This document shows, one piece after another, positions 54,033 through 64,000 of a DNA stretch of 64,000 nucleotides (its first letter is position 1; each line of letters begins with the position of its first letter). The translations under genes and the position numbers were made by a program. The notes under the pieces are model-generated. The model made no database searches, was not told where the DNA came from, and saw only the letters and a list, made by a program, of their open reading frames with translations. The stretch covers positions 1 to 64,000 of the forward strand of contig CALTDI010000020.1 in the NCBI GenBank assembly GCA_943842505.1. The letters run 5' to 3'. This DNA is from an uncultured Pseudomonadales bacterium (GTDB lineage Bacteria > Pseudomonadota > Gammaproteobacteria > Pseudomonadales > Pseudohongiellaceae).

Positions 54033-55342
54033 ACAGCGGCAATAGCAATAGCAGGGCTATCGTAGCCAAAATCCTTTGTGCCCTACTCAAGGATAGAGGC
54101 TCCCTGGGCACGCTGCTAAACAACCACAAAGATCATCCAGAGTTTGGCCTAATTCAGGAGAGCAGCTACGGCTGCTGCCGTTGGTACTTTGCCCTCGACG
54201 TGATTCTCCAGGAATTGCTCAACAAGCCTCTAAAGAAACAGGATCTGGACATCCAGTGCCTGATGATCTGTGCGCTGTATCAGCTTAGAGAGCTGGAGGT
54301 AGCAGAGTATGCCGTTATCAACGAATCGGTTGCCGCGGTTTCCGGTTTTAAAAAGCCCTGGGCCAAGGGCTTGGTAAATGCCGTTTTGCGTGGCTATCAG
54401 CGCACCAGAGAAGAGATAGAGAATAAACTAGAGAAGGATCCATCGGATCGCTCTCTGGCATTTCCAAAATGGCTAAGTACTGAAATCTCGAATCAATGGA
54501 AAGATTCTGCGCCATCGATATTGAACAATAGCAATCTACGACCGCCTATGACCCTGCGCGTGAATAAGGCGAAGAATAGCCGCAGCCAATATCTAAGGTC
54601 TCTTGCCGATGCCGGTCTTGAGGCGAGTGCAGGTGAGTTAAGTGACACCGCCGTCTATCTACACCAGCCGGTACCGGTTAGCGACCTGCCAGGGTTTGAT
54701 GAGGGGCATTGTAGTGTTCAGGACGAGGCGTCTCAGCTGGTGCCCACACTGCTGCAGCTCGAGCCCGGGCACTGTGTTCTCGATGCCTGTGCGGCACCGG
54801 GGGGGAAATCCTGTCACATTCTTGAAAGTGAGCGCTCGCTTACCGGATTGACATGTATTGATAGGACGCAGTCAAAGCTCGATCGGATTCAAGAGAATCT
54901 AATAAGACTGGATTTAGAAGCCAACTTGGTGGCTGGCGATGCCAGCGATACCGATACCTGGTGGGATGGCGTTCCGTTCGATCGCATTCTGCTGGATGCT
55001 CCCTGTTCGGCAACGGGCGTCATACGCAGGCACCCGGACATCAAGTTGCTGAGGACGCCACAGCAGGTGGAGAGCCTGACCTTGGTTCAGGCCGAACTAC
55101 TGAGCAATTTATGGCCTTGTCTCAAACCCGGTGGCCTCATGCTCTATACCACCTGCTCTTTACTTAGGCAGGAGAACGAAGAAGCCATTAGGCGTTTTCT
55201 CGATTCCACGGATAGCGCTAAATATGAAGCCATAACAGTCGATTGGGGAGTAGAATGTGCATTCGGAAGGCAACTGCTCCCGGGCACAGGTTTAGGCCCT
55301 GATGGCTTCTTCTACTCAGTGCTACGAAAAGAGTTTGCCTAA
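54029..55342 (+). CDS. rsmB: 16S rRNA (cytosine-967-C5)-methyltransferase RsmB
   Basis: 437 residues. An N-terminal NusB-like RNA-binding domain (about 1-140) is followed by a Rossmann methyltransferase. SAM motif is VLDACAAPGGKS, with catalytic cysteines in DAPCSATGVIRRHPD and TTCSLL. Part of the def-fmt-rsmB-trkA unit. Confidence 0.96.
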   Translation: MNSGNSNSRAIVAKILCALLKDRGSLGTLLNNHKDHPEFGLIQESSYGCCRWYFALDVILQELLNKPLKKQDLDIQCLMICALYQLRELEVAEYAVINESVAAVSGFKKPWAKGLVNAVLRGYQRTREEIENKLEKDPSDRSLAFPKWLSTEISNQWKDSAPSILNNSNLRPPMTLRVNKAKNSRSQYLRSLADAGLEASAGELSDTAVYLHQPVPVSDLPGFDEGHCSVQDEASQLVPTLLQLEPGHCVLDACAAPGGKSCHILESERSLTGLTCIDRTQSKLDRIQENLIRLDLEANLVAGDASDTDTWWDGVPFDRILLDAPCSATGVIRRHPDIKLLRTPQQVESLTLVQAELLSNLWPCLKPGGLMLYTTCSLLRQENEEAIRRFLDSTDSAKYEAITVDWGVECAFGRQLLPGTGLGPDGFFYSVLRKEFA

Positions 55343-55384
55343 AATTTCCAGAATCGCTCATTCGATCAATAGTGTAAGGCCAGC

Positions 55385-56758
55385 ATGAAAATAATTATCC
55401 TCGGCGCCAATCAGGTTGGCAGCACTCTTGCCGAAACCCTTGCGAATGAGGCCAATGACATCACGGTCGTCGATGCCGACACCGAGAAACTCCGCGAACT
55501 AAAAGACCACATCGATATCGGCACAGTAGCCGGCCATCCCTGCTTACCTGATGTGTTGGAGAGGGCGGGCGGTCAAGACGCAGATATGATCATCGCCGTT
55601 ACAGAGAGCGATGAGATTAATATGGTCGCCTGCCGTGTTGCCTACTCATTATTTCAAACTCCCAAGAAGATCTGCCGAATACGCGCCTCTTCCTATCTGG
55701 TTTCGGACAAATTATTCGGTCAGCAAGGTATTGCGGTAGACACGGTGATCAGCCCAGAGCTCATCGTATCCAGTGACATCGAACGCCTGCTTGCTCTGCC
55801 TGGTTCCTTACAGGTATTGGACTTCGCCGACGGAAAGGTGCAGCTCGTTGCGGTAAAGGCCTATTACGGTGGCCCGCTCGTTGGACAGGAGATTCGACTG
55901 CTGCGTCAACACATGCCCTCGGTCGATACGCGAGTGGCAGCAATCTTTCGCAAAGACCGCCCCATCATTCCAGAAGGTTCGACGGTTATTGAGGCCGACG
56001 ATGAGGTCTTCTTCGTAGCTGCGCAGAAAGATATTCGAGCCTGTATGAGTGAGCTGCGACGCATGGATAGACCCTATAAGCGCTTGATGATTGCCGGCGG
56101 GGGGAATATCGGCATGCGTCTCGCGGAGAGGGTTGAGGATAAATACCAGGTTAAGATTATCGAGAGAAGCCCCGAGCGCTGCTCACTGATCTCTGAGACG
56201 CTAAATCACGCAATAGTTCTAAATGGCGAAGCTTCACAACGCGATCTTCTGATAGAAGAAAATATCGCTGACACCGATGTGTTCCTCGCGCTTACTAATG
56301 ATGACGAAGCGAATATCATGTCGTCGCTCTTGGCCAAGAGGCTGGGTGCAAAGAAAGTCATGGCGCTTATTAATAATTCAGCCTATGTTGATCTGGTACA
56401 GGGGGGCGAGATAGACATTGCTATTTCTCCTCAGCAGGCAACTATCGGCAGCCTGTTAGCTCATGTTCGTCGCGGTGATGTGGTTAACGTACACTCTCTG
56501 CGTAGAGGTGCCGCCGAAGCGATGGAGGCAATCGCACACGGCGATGAGGCCTCATCGAAGGTAGTAGGTCAGGCAATACAAGATATCGACCTGCCGGAAG
56601 GCACAACCATAGGAGCTATCGTGAGAAACGATGAGGTCCTGATCGCTCATGACAACACCGTCGTCGAAGCAGACGATCACGTGATCCTGTTCCTTGTGGA
56701 TCGCAAGCGCATTCCCGAAGTAGAACGCTTATTCCAAGTTGGCTTCAGCTTCTTCTAG
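55385..56758 (+). CDS. trkA: Trk potassium uptake regulator TrkA
   Basis: 457 residues. Two tandem RCK units, each with an NAD-binding Rossmann fold ([13 protein letters not shown] near 4, [14 protein letters not shown] near 234) and a TrkA-C domain. It gates TrkH, encoded 12 bp downstream. Confidence 0.97.
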   Translation: MKIIILGANQVGSTLAETLANEANDITVVDADTEKLRELKDHIDIGTVAGHPCLPDVLERAGGQDADMIIAVTESDEINMVACRVAYSLFQTPKKICRIRASSYLVSDKLFGQQGIAVDTVISPELIVSSDIERLLALPGSLQVLDFADGKVQLVAVKAYYGGPLVGQEIRLLRQHMPSVDTRVAAIFRKDRPIIPEGSTVIEADDEVFFVAAQKDIRACMSELRRMDRPYKRLMIAGGGNIGMRLAERVEDKYQVKIIERSPERCSLISETLNHAIVLNGEASQRDLLIEENIADTDVFLALTNDDEANIMSSLLAKRLGAKKVMALINNSAYVDLVQGGEIDIAISPQQATIGSLLAHVRRGDVVNVHSLRRGAAEAMEAIAHGDEASSKVVGQAIQDIDLPEGTTIGAIVRNDEVLIAHDNTVVEADDHVILFLVDRKRIPEVERLFQVGFSFF

Positions 56759-56770
56759 AAGCTAAAAATT

Positions 56771-58225
56771 ATGCACGCCTCAATCATCGTAAAAATTCTA
56801 GGTCTCTTACTAATGCTCTTTAGTGCATTGGGTAATCTGCCGCCGCTGCTCGTCTCTTTTATCTATGCCGATGGCATGGCGAGTGTCTTTACGGATTCAC
56901 TGTTCTTCATTTTTAGTATCGGTTTCTTAATGTGGATCTCAACGATTCGATCGAAGGCGGAGCTGGGCACGCGCGACGGATTCCTGGTGGTTACCTTATT
57001 CTGGGCTGTGCTGGGGACCGCCGGTTCGTTACCTTTCATTCTCTCCTCGGCAGTCGAGCTGTCGATTACCGACGCCGTATTTGAGTCTCTCTCTGGGCTT
57101 ACAACTACTGGCGCCACGGTGATTTCAGGGCTTGATGAGCTACCCAAGTCAATTCTGTTCTATCGACAGCAACTACAGTGGCTGGGGGGAATGGGCATCA
57201 TCGTGCTGGCCATGGCCTTGCTGCCAATGCTTGGTATCGGTGGTATGCAGCTCTATCGCGCGGAAAGTCCCGGTCCGGTAAAAGACAATAAGTTAGTGCC
57301 GCGCCTTGCCGAAACAGCAAAGGCGCTTTGGTATATCTACCTTACTTTAACCGTAGTTTGCGCGCTGGCATACTGGATCGTTGGCATGGATCTATTCGAT
57401 GCCATTAGTCATAGCTTTACCACGGTAGCGATCGGCGGGTTCTCTACTCACGATGCGAGCCTTGGCTATTTCGATAATGCAGCCGTCGATGTCGTCGCGA
57501 TTATTTTTATGTTTATTGCCGGGATAAATTTTGCCCTGCATTTTACCGCGTGGCAGAGACGAAAAGTTGGGCACTATCTTTCAGACCCTGAATTTCAGTT
57601 CTATGCCTTTATTCTGGCGCTGGTGTCGGTTCTTACTGTTTCTGTTCTCTATTTTTCCGATATTTATTCTAGCCTGTTCGAGGCAACGATAAAGGGTGTT
57701 TTTCAAGTAGTGTCGATGGCGACAACCACCGGTTTCGCTACTGCTGACTTCAATTCCTGGCCTCTGTTCCTACCCTATGTGCTTCTCTACGCGGCCATCA
57801 TCGGTGCCTGTGCCGGTTCTACCGGCGGGGGCATGAAGGTCATTCGCATCTTGTTGATTTTTAAACAGGGGCTTAGAGAAGTGCAGCGACTAATCCACCC
57901 CCGAGCGGTTATTCCAATTAAGCTTGGGGGCCAACGCGTATCAGATAGAATTGTAGAATCTGTCTGGGGATTTTTTGCAGTCTATGTGATGGCATTCATG
58001 GTCATGCTGTTAGCACTGCTTGCGACAGGTCTGGATATCATTACTGCCTTCAGCGCGGTAGGCGCCTGTATCAACAATCTTGGCCCGGGCCTTGCGAACG
58101 TAGCGGTAACTTACGAGCACCTGCCTTCGGCTGCGAAATGGATACTGTGTTTTGCGATGTTGCTGGGTAGGTTGGAGATTTTTACTTTGTTGGTTTTGTT
58201 TACACCGATGTTTTGGAAAAGATAA
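56771..58225 (+). CDS. trkH: Trk potassium transporter TrkH
   Basis: 484 residues, about ten membrane helices, with four pore-loop repeats including TTTGATV, TTVAIGGFST, MATTTGFAT and the flexible loop GACAGSTGGGMKV. It takes up potassium with TrkA. Confidence 0.97.
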   Translation: MHASIIVKILGLLLMLFSALGNLPPLLVSFIYADGMASVFTDSLFFIFSIGFLMWISTIRSKAELGTRDGFLVVTLFWAVLGTAGSLPFILSSAVELSITDAVFESLSGLTTTGATVISGLDELPKSILFYRQQLQWLGGMGIIVLAMALLPMLGIGGMQLYRAESPGPVKDNKLVPRLAETAKALWYIYLTLTVVCALAYWIVGMDLFDAISHSFTTVAIGGFSTHDASLGYFDNAAVDVVAIIFMFIAGINFALHFTAWQRRKVGHYLSDPEFQFYAFILALVSVLTVSVLYFSDIYSSLFEATIKGVFQVVSMATTTGFATADFNSWPLFLPYVLLYAAIIGACAGSTGGGMKVIRILLIFKQGLREVQRLIHPRAVIPIKLGGQRVSDRIVESVWGFFAVYVMAFMVMLLALLATGLDIITAFSAVGACINNLGPGLANVAVTYEHLPSAAKWILCFAMLLGRLEIFTLLVLFTPMFWKR

Positions 58226-58329
58226 ACGTCCAGATTATTTAGTTGCACTTGTCTGCTATCGACCCCCCTCTGTCATTCTTATCCCGTTGAGCATCCCCGA
58301 TGTTTTAGCAAAGATAAGCTGATCAAGTT

Positions 58330-59112
58330 CTAATAGAACTTTTCTCCGTCCGGGCGGCGACGGAAGCGCTTGTATTCCCACTGGTACTGCGCAACTGTCA
58401 TACGCACACAACTCTCTACGGTCTTGTTTAAACCACGGACAGATTTCGCCAAATCTTCGTCATAGATTTCTTGATCTGCTTCGTGAATGACCAGTTTAAA
58501 CCCCTTTCCCTTCGGCAAGCGCTCGGTGAAACCGCAATAGACTTTAGCCTTTGACCGCGCAATAAGCTTACTAACCAGCGTCATCGTCAGTGCCGGCTCG
58601 CCGAAAAACTCTGCGAATTCTCCGCCTTCGTCGTTAGGTACCTGGTCGGGCAGAACTCCCACCAACTCTCCCTTCTGCAGGGCTTTCAGTACCAAAGAGA
58701 CACCCTTGCGATCGGTAGGCGCCAAATTGATACCACCGCGAGAGCGGGTGCGTTGCAATAGCGCGTCCAAGGGTTCGAATTTAGGGGGCTGGTACATAAA
58801 CGTAGAAGATAGGTTCTGGCAGGCATACAAGCCAAAAATTTCCCAGTTACTAAGATGGGGGGCGAGAAGAATAATACCATCGTTCTGCCCTGCTGCCCTT
58901 TTAAATTCCTCCACGCCCACTGTCTCGGTTACCAGAGAAAGGGTTCTATCCAGCGGCAGCATCCAGGACTTTCCCATTTCCATTGCTGTGCACGCTGTAC
59001 TAATCAGGCTTTCTTTAGCCAGACGGGAGATTTCATCGGTACTCAATTGAGGGAAACAGGCCTTTAGATTAGCGAGGGTTGTATCTCGGGCTCGATTCGG
59101 AACATGGAACAA
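58330..59112 (-). CDS. LpxL/HtrB-like lipid A acyltransferase, N-terminus uncertain
   Basis: 260 residues from a TTG at 59112. The acyltransferase H-x4-E motif is in PHLSNWEI near 90, with a later LPDQVPNDEGG segment. The reading frame stays coding-like upstream of 59112, adding about 43 residues (KYYFLLCFLFVTARLPLRLL, HGLAAVWGTLL) that match the family's membrane-anchored N-terminus, up to a TGA at 59251-59253. That extension has no ATG, GTG or TTG. An ATG at 59270 with AGGA before it lies in another frame, so a single-base indel near 59250 may hide the real start; CTG at 59241 is the alternative. It acylates lipid A or a related lipid at the inner membrane. Confidence 0.8.
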   Translation of the reverse strand: MFHVPNRARDTTLANLKACFPQLSTDEISRLAKESLISTACTAMEMGKSWMLPLDRTLSLVTETVGVEEFKRAAGQNDGIILLAPHLSNWEIFGLYACQNLSSTFMYQPPKFEPLDALLQRTRSRGGINLAPTDRKGVSLVLKALQKGELVGVLPDQVPNDEGGEFAEFFGEPALTMTLVSKLIARSKAKVYCGFTERLPKGKGFKLVIHEADQEIYDEDLAKSVRGLNKTVESCVRMTVAQYQWEYKRFRRRPDGEKFY

Positions 59113-59432
59113 TAATGTACCCCAGACAGCGGCTAAGCCATGGAGAAGCCGCAGGGGTAACCTCGCTGTTACGAAGAGAAAACAGAGTAGGAAATAGTAC
59201 TTAATTGTAGCGATAGTGATTTCTCTTTTTGGGCGGGCCAGTCGATTTAATCAGAGGGAAATGGAAGCATAATTCCTATCCAGACACAATCAGCTCAACC
59301 TGTGTTATACAGCTGTGAAACAGGCTGTAGGTAGATTAGTTACTGATAATCGAGGATAATTGCAAGCCTCTGACTTTATAGTCATTTAACAAAATAGAAC
59401 ACTCAAACCTATCTAAGTAAATCGGCCAACTC
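59113..59432. other. 320-bp stretch between the LpxL-like gene and glyQ
   Basis: The left 130 bases are probably the real 5' end of the LpxL-like gene (see that entry). The rest should hold the glyQ promoter; no confident -35/-10 pair, terminator or T-box-like structure was recognised. Confidence 0.45.
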
Positions 59433-60362
59433 GTGAACAAGAATACCGACAGTAGTACCTTTCAAGGACTCATTTTTGCCCTGCAGCAGTTTTGGGCAGA
59501 GCAGGGATGCGTCATCATGCAACCGTTGGACATGGAAGTGGGTGCTGGAACCTTCCATCCTGCCACGTTTTTGCGTGCAATCGGTCCCGAATCCTGGAAT
59601 ACGGCGTATGTTCAGCCCTGCCGTCGCCCTACTGATGGCCGTTATGGGGAAAACCCAAACCGCTTACAACATTATTATCAGTTTCAGGTCCTATTGAAGC
59701 CTTCGCCTAAGAACATCCAAGAGCTCTATTTAGAGTCATTGCGGTCGATTGGTATCGACATGGCGATACACGATATTCGTTTTGTCGAAGACAATTGGGA
59801 ATCGCCAACTCTTGGCGCCTGGGGCTTAGGCTGGGAAGTCTGGTTAAATGGCATGGAGGTGACGCAGTTTACCTACTTCCAACAAGTGGGCGGCCTTGAG
59901 TGTTATCCGGTTAGCGGAGAAATCACCTACGGCATAGAGCGAATAGCCATGTACCTGCAGGGTGTAGACAGTATCTATGACATCGTTTGGACTGAAGGCC
60001 CCGATGGAATTGTTACCTACGGGGATATTTTTAAACAGAATGAAGTTGAGATGTCGGCCTTCAATTTCGAACACGCCGATACCGAGACCCTCTTCCGCAA
60101 TTTCGATGATTGCGAGAAACAGTGTAAATCATTGATCGAGAACAGGCTCGCCTTGCCAGCCTACGAGCAAGTCCTCAAGGCCTCGCATTATTTCAACTTA
60201 CTTGATGCCCGCAATGCCATCTCGGTAACAGAGCGACAAAGATTCATTCTTCGCGTTAGAGCATTAGCCCGATCTGTTGCAGAGGCCTATTTTGAAAGCC
60301 GTAAGGAGCTTGGTTTTCCCCTAGCTACCGAAGCGCTTCGTCAGGAATTTTTGGAAAAATAG
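59433..60362 (+). CDS. glyQ: Glycyl-tRNA synthetase alpha subunit
   Basis: 309 residues from a GTG start. It has the class II catalytic core of the bacterial alpha2beta2 enzyme: [35 protein letters not shown] and the [22 protein letters not shown] segment. Two bases separate it from glyS. Confidence 0.98.
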   Translation: MNKNTDSSTFQGLIFALQQFWAEQGCVIMQPLDMEVGAGTFHPATFLRAIGPESWNTAYVQPCRRPTDGRYGENPNRLQHYYQFQVLLKPSPKNIQELYLESLRSIGIDMAIHDIRFVEDNWESPTLGAWGLGWEVWLNGMEVTQFTYFQQVGGLECYPVSGEITYGIERIAMYLQGVDSIYDIVWTEGPDGIVTYGDIFKQNEVEMSAFNFEHADTETLFRNFDDCEKQCKSLIENRLALPAYEQVLKASHYFNLLDARNAISVTERQRFILRVRALARSVAEAYFESRKELGFPLATEALRQEFLEK

Positions 60363-60364
60363 TC

Positions 60365-62443
60365 ATGTCAAAAAAAGATTTTCTAGTCGAGATAGGGACA
60401 GAGGAGCTGCCTCCCAAGGCACTGCTCAAACTGTCGAAGTCGTTTCAGGCTGGCGTAGTAGATGGTTTGAAGAAGGAGTCACTCAGCTACACTGATGTAA
60501 GAGCGTTCGCTACTCCTCGTCGATTGGCCCTATTGGTGTCGCAACTAGACGAGAAACAAGAAGACAAGCAAACAGACAAATTTGGGCCCGCCGTTAAAGC
60601 TGCCTTCGATGGTGAGGGTAATCCAACGCGAGCGGCCAGTGGTTTTGCCAAGTCTTGTGGAGTTGAGGTATCTGATCTTGGCACAGCAGAGAAAGACGGC
60701 GTAGAGAAACTTAGCTATTCATCGACGCAGCCCGGTAAGTCAACTACCCAGTTGCTGCCCTCAATTATAGACACAGCACTGGCTAAGCTACCGATTCCCA
60801 AGAGAATGCGCTGGGGCGCGTCTCGAGATGAATTTGTGCGCCCGGTTCACTGGGTGGTATTACTGTTCGGCAATGAGGTGGTTAAGACTACTATTCTTGG
60901 CGTAGAGTCCGGCATGGAGACCCTGGGTCATCGGTTTCATTACCCGGAAAAGATCAAGATCGGCAACCCGGGTGACTATGAATCGCTATTGGAAAATCCT
61001 GGTAATGTCATCGTCGATTTCGCCAGACGTAGAGAGATAATTCGAAGCGCTATCGTTGCCGAAGGCGAGAAGCTAAATGCCTCCACCGTAGTAGATGAGG
61101 CACTTCTAGACGAGGTAACAAGCCTGGTTGAATATCCCGTTGCGCTAACTGGCAGGTTTGACGAATTGTTTTTGGACGTTCCCTCTGAAGCCTTGATCCT
61201 GGCAATGAAGTCTCATCAGAAATGTTTCTATCTTCTCGATAAGGATCAGAAACTCTTGCCGTATTTCGTCACCGTGAGCAATATTCGAAGCACAGACCCA
61301 GCTCAGGTTATTGAGGGTAATGAGAGGGTTATTCGACCGCGACTGGCAGATGCAAAATTCTTCTACGAGACAGATCAAAACAGTTCACTAGAAAGCCGCC
61401 TAGAACAATTAAAGAAGGTCGTTTTTCAAGAGAAGTTGGGCACAGTCTATGAACGTAGCCTGAGAGTTGCAAAACTTGCGGCTTTTATTGCTAAAGACAC
61501 CGGAGAAGATGAGTCACAGGCACAAAGAGCGGCCATGCTTTCGAAGTGTGACTTAGTAAGCAATATGGTGGGTGAATTCGCCGACTTGCAGGGTCTTATG
61601 GGATCTTACTATGCGAGAAACGACGGTGAGCCTGAGCCCGTAGCTCAGGCGATCAATGAACAATATATGCCTAGATATGCTGGCGATGAACTCCCTTCTA
61701 CCCCAATAGGCAGCATTCTAGCGGTGTCCGACAAACTGGATTCGATAGTAGGCTTGTTTGCTATAGGTCAGCCTCCTACTGGCTCTAAGGATCCGTTCGC
61801 TCTTCGGCGCTCAGCAATCGGGGTTTTAAGAATCCTGGTTGAGAACAAGATGGACTTGGATCTCATGGCCTGTATAGAAGCGTCTCTACAGGGTTTCGAA
61901 TCGATCGAAGTTGCTTCTGACACGGCCGAGAAGGTTTTTGAATTCATGCTCGAAAGATTTCGCAGTTGGTACGCTGATGAAGGCATTTCCAGCAACGTCT
62001 TCCAGTCTGTCATGGAGCTGAAGCCACGCAAGCCCTATGATTTCAACAAGCGAATTCAAGCTGTCTCTAATTTCAGTCAACTTGAGGAAGCCGCAGCCTT
62101 AGCCGCGGCCAATAAACGAGTGTCAAATCTACTCGATAAGGTTGACTCAACGTCGCTTACAACAGACATCAACGAGACGCTGTTTGATGGTGAGGCAGAA
62201 GTCTTGCTCTTTCAGCAGCTGCAAGCCAAAGAGTTAAAAACGACCCCTTTGTTCGACGCGGGAGACTATACGGCCGGGCTCGCCGAATTGGCACAGTTGA
62301 AGGATTGTGTAGACGGATTCTTCGACGATGTCTTAGTTATGTGTGAGGATGAAGCGGTACAGAAAAATCGCCTTGCGCTACTACAGAGACTTCGCGCGAT
62401 TTTTCTCAGAGTCGCAGATATTTCCTATTTACACACCAGTTAG
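60365..62443 (+). CDS. glyS: Glycyl-tRNA synthetase beta subunit
   Basis: 692 residues, the normal length. Recognised by VEIGTEELPPKALLKLS, RPVHWVVLLFG, SHQKCFYLLDK and the HD-like AMLSKCDLVSNMVGEF region, with a C-terminal anticodon-binding-like domain. Forms the holoenzyme with GlyQ. Confidence 0.98.
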   Translation: MSKKDFLVEIGTEELPPKALLKLSKSFQAGVVDGLKKESLSYTDVRAFATPRRLALLVSQLDEKQEDKQTDKFGPAVKAAFDGEGNPTRAASGFAKSCGVEVSDLGTAEKDGVEKLSYSSTQPGKSTTQLLPSIIDTALAKLPIPKRMRWGASRDEFVRPVHWVVLLFGNEVVKTTILGVESGMETLGHRFHYPEKIKIGNPGDYESLLENPGNVIVDFARRREIIRSAIVAEGEKLNASTVVDEALLDEVTSLVEYPVALTGRFDELFLDVPSEALILAMKSHQKCFYLLDKDQKLLPYFVTVSNIRSTDPAQVIEGNERVIRPRLADAKFFYETDQNSSLESRLEQLKKVVFQEKLGTVYERSLRVAKLAAFIAKDTGEDESQAQRAAMLSKCDLVSNMVGEFADLQGLMGSYYARNDGEPEPVAQAINEQYMPRYAGDELPSTPIGSILAVSDKLDSIVGLFAIGQPPTGSKDPFALRRSAIGVLRILVENKMDLDLMACIEASLQGFESIEVASDTAEKVFEFMLERFRSWYADEGISSNVFQSVMELKPRKPYDFNKRIQAVSNFSQLEEAAALAAANKRVSNLLDKVDSTSLTTDINETLFDGEAEVLLFQQLQAKELKTTPLFDAGDYTAGLAELAQLKDCVDGFFDDVLVMCEDEAVQKNRLALLQRLRAIFLRVADISYLHTS

Positions 62444-62468
62444 TCATTCCTAGTCAAGGCCAGCAAGC

Positions 62469-63011
62469 ATGAAGACTATAGTTCTTGATCGAGATGGCGT
62501 TATCAATCAAGACTCAGATGACTATATTAAGTCTGCTGAAGAGTTTGTTCCCATAGCCGGCAGTATTGAGGCAATTGCCAAACTCAGTGCTGCTGGTTTT
62601 CGAGTGTTTATTGCAACGAACCAATCCGGCCTCGCGCGAAAATATTTTGACGAGGACATTCTGTCCGAGATCCACCATTTATTGTGTTCTATGGTAGAAC
62701 AGCTTGGCGGTACTATAGACGGCATATTCTATTGCCCACATCATCCAGACGATAATTGTAATTGTAGAAAACCGAGAATTGGTCTACTTGAGCAGATTGA
62801 AAGTGAGTTTGCCTGCGAGCTTGCAGGAAGTTATTTTGTCGGTGACAGTCTTAATGATATTCAGGTAGCAGAAGCCTTTGGCTGTAAGCCGATTTTGGTA
62901 CGTACTGGAAAAGGTACTTTGACAGAGAGTGTACTGGAATCGAACGGCGTAGCTGATGTGCGCGTTTATGAAAACCTATCTAGGGCCATTGCTGATATTT
63001 TGGAAGTATAG
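62469..63011 (+). CDS. gmhB: D-glycero-D-manno-heptose 1,7-bisphosphate 7-phosphatase
   Basis: 180 residues. HAD motifs: LDRDGVIN (nucleophile Asp), ATNQSGLAR, KPRIGLL, VGDSLNDI. The zinc loop CPHHPDDNCNC is typical of GmhB. It serves ADP-heptose synthesis for lipopolysaccharide core. Followed 4 bp later by plsC. Confidence 0.95.
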   Translation: MKTIVLDRDGVINQDSDDYIKSAEEFVPIAGSIEAIAKLSAAGFRVFIATNQSGLARKYFDEDILSEIHHLLCSMVEQLGGTIDGIFYCPHHPDDNCNCRKPRIGLLEQIESEFACELAGSYFVGDSLNDIQVAEAFGCKPILVRTGKGTLTESVLESNGVADVRVYENLSRAIADILEV

Positions 63012-63015
63012 AGAA

Positions 63016-63735
63016 ATGACTCGGTTATTCCTTGGGATTCGCTCTACTGTTTTCTACTTTGGCTACTATTTTTTTACTGTCATTCTCTCAATAGTTTTTA
63101 TTGTCTTCTTTCCTATTCTTCCTCCCAAGGGACGACATGTTATCGCCAGTATATGGTGTGACTCTATACTCGTGTGGTTACGGCTTTGCTGCGGGGTAAA
63201 GTATAAGATCATTGGGATAGAGAACCTGCCTACGACACCCGCGATAGTTATTGCCAATCATCAAAGCAGCTGGGAGACGATACTCTTCTATAAACTGATC
63301 TTTCCCGTATCGCCGATTCTAAAGAAGGAGCTGATCGCTATTCCATTTTGGGGATGGTCTATGCGATTGCTAAAGCCCATTGCCATAGATAGGAGCAAAC
63401 CTCGAGAAGCGGGTAGGTCCTTAATGATTCAGGGTGTGAATAGAATCGAGAATGGTAATTCGGTCATCGTTTTCCCCGAAGGCAGCCGATCAAAATTCGG
63501 TACCGTCAAACGCTTCTCTCGCGGGGGAGCAAAACTCGCTGTAGCCGCGAAAGCAGATATCGTACCGATTGCCCACAACGCCGGATATTGTTGGCCGGCG
63601 AGAGACTTCATTAAGAAACCCGGGCTCATAACCGTAGTTATTGGCGAGAGGATAGCAATTGCTGATCTTGATGCTAACGAGCTGACAGCTGTGGTCGAGA
63701 GCTGGATTCGAAAGACGGTAGAGGAATTGAACTAG
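63016..63735 (+). CDS. plsC: 1-acyl-sn-glycerol-3-phosphate acyltransferase
   Basis: 239 residues from ATG at 63016; a start 60 bases earlier would overlap gmhB. Two N-terminal membrane helices, then H-x4-E motif NHQSSWET, FPEGSRSKFG and a late substrate motif (IVPIAHNAG). It makes phosphatidic acid. Confidence 0.93.
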   Translation: MTRLFLGIRSTVFYFGYYFFTVILSIVFIVFFPILPPKGRHVIASIWCDSILVWLRLCCGVKYKIIGIENLPTTPAIVIANHQSSWETILFYKLIFPVSPILKKELIAIPFWGWSMRLLKPIAIDRSKPREAGRSLMIQGVNRIENGNSVIVFPEGSRSKFGTVKRFSRGGAKLAVAAKADIVPIAHNAGYCWPARDFIKKPGLITVVIGERIAIADLDANELTAVVESWIRKTVEELN

Positions 63736-63777
63736 AGCGCGCTATGCGCTCTAGTAATATCTGCGCCCTTACCTACA

Positions 63778-64000
63778 TTATATATCGAGGTTTTCTGCTG
63801 CCAGCGCATTATCTTCGATAAATTCCCGCCTGGGCTCAACCTGATCACCCATTAAAGTATTGAAGAGTTGATCCGCTCCTATGGCGTCCTCGATAGTGAC
63901 CTGTAACATTCTTCTAGTTTCAGGGTTCATCGTAGTATCCCAAAGCTGATCGGGGTTCATTTCGCCCAAACCCTTATAGCGTTGCAGGTAGTGGCCCTTC
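63778..64000 (-). CDS. gyrB: DNA gyrase subunit B, C-terminal end (partial)
   Basis: The last 73 codons of GyrB, running off the right edge. The TOPRIM-tail sequence [18 protein letters not shown], then [13 protein letters not shown] and [16 protein letters not shown], is essentially invariant in the family. Stop TAA at 63778. Its strand and the plsC-gmhB-glyS-glyQ neighbours place the window near the replication origin. Confidence 0.98.
   Translation of the reverse strand, partial: KGHYLQRYKGLGEMNPDQLWDTTMNPETRRMLQVTIEDAIGADQLFNTLMGDQVEPRREFIEDNALAAENLDI

Noticed and set aside
63778..64000. Replication origin
   Set aside because: Only the 3' end of gyrB is present; no DnaA-box cluster was seen, and oriC should lie beyond the right edge.

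Overview
The window looks like chromosomal DNA from a free-living, probably marine, aerobic gammaproteobacterium. The evidence is gene order. The right half has the origin-proximal layout familiar from Pseudomonas and relatives: polA-engB-cyt c4-dsbA, znuABC, hemF/aroE, dprA-lysM-def-fmt-rsmB-trkA-trkH, then glyQ-glyS-gmhB-plsC next to gyrB. The gyrB tail at the right edge suggests that recF-dnaN-dnaA and oriC lie just outside. A type II secretion operon and a caa3-like oxidase operon fit a Gram-negative aerobe. No tRNA, rRNA, CRISPR array or complete insertion sequence was seen.

Layout. 1-909: C-terminally cut-off gene for a modular repeat protein with Pro-Glu linkers. 1094-2772: remnants (SapC fragment, primase-like pseudogene, 27-residue ORF) with a 60-bp direct repeat. 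2868-6819: RsaA-like S-layer/RTX-type gene, broken as sequenced by seven single-base insertions. 7179-13141: TPR/beta-barrel protein, CHASE2-cyclase, FecR-domain protein and a divergent Crp-family regulator. 13407-18414: type I secretion ABC transporter, HlyD-type adaptor, TolC-type channel and a small unknown. 18641-21630: PIG-L deacetylase and Wzm/Wzt polysaccharide exporter. 21646-31655: T2SS operon gspLMEFDGHIJK. 31945-40593: dsbA, cytochrome c4, engB, polA, zinc uptake and SCO. 40606-47153: heme O synthase and cytochrome oxidase operon. 47273-64000: housekeeping genes ending in partial gyrB.

The most interesting region is 2868-18414. It reads as a self-contained cell-surface programme: an S-layer protein, its probable type I exporter, an outer-membrane TPR/barrel protein, and a signalling set (periplasmic FecR-domain protein, CHASE2 membrane cyclase, Crp-family regulator). 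Two palindromic Crp-type boxes were found, one in front of the S-layer gene and one between fecR and the regulator gene. Each lies exactly 41.5 bp from a plausible start site (S-layer and fecR), the class II activator position. The S-layer box is the centre of a 54-bp near-perfect palindrome. The regulator keeps the CRP DNA-recognition residues but has lost the Arg-Ser that normally grips cAMP, and the cyclase has altered catalytic residues. The ligand logic of this circuit may therefore be unusual.

Caveats: dprA, the S-layer gene and possibly the LpxL-like gene carry single-base frameshifts in otherwise coherent proteins. Some may be assembly errors. All functional assignments come from reading motifs and gene order, without database searches.
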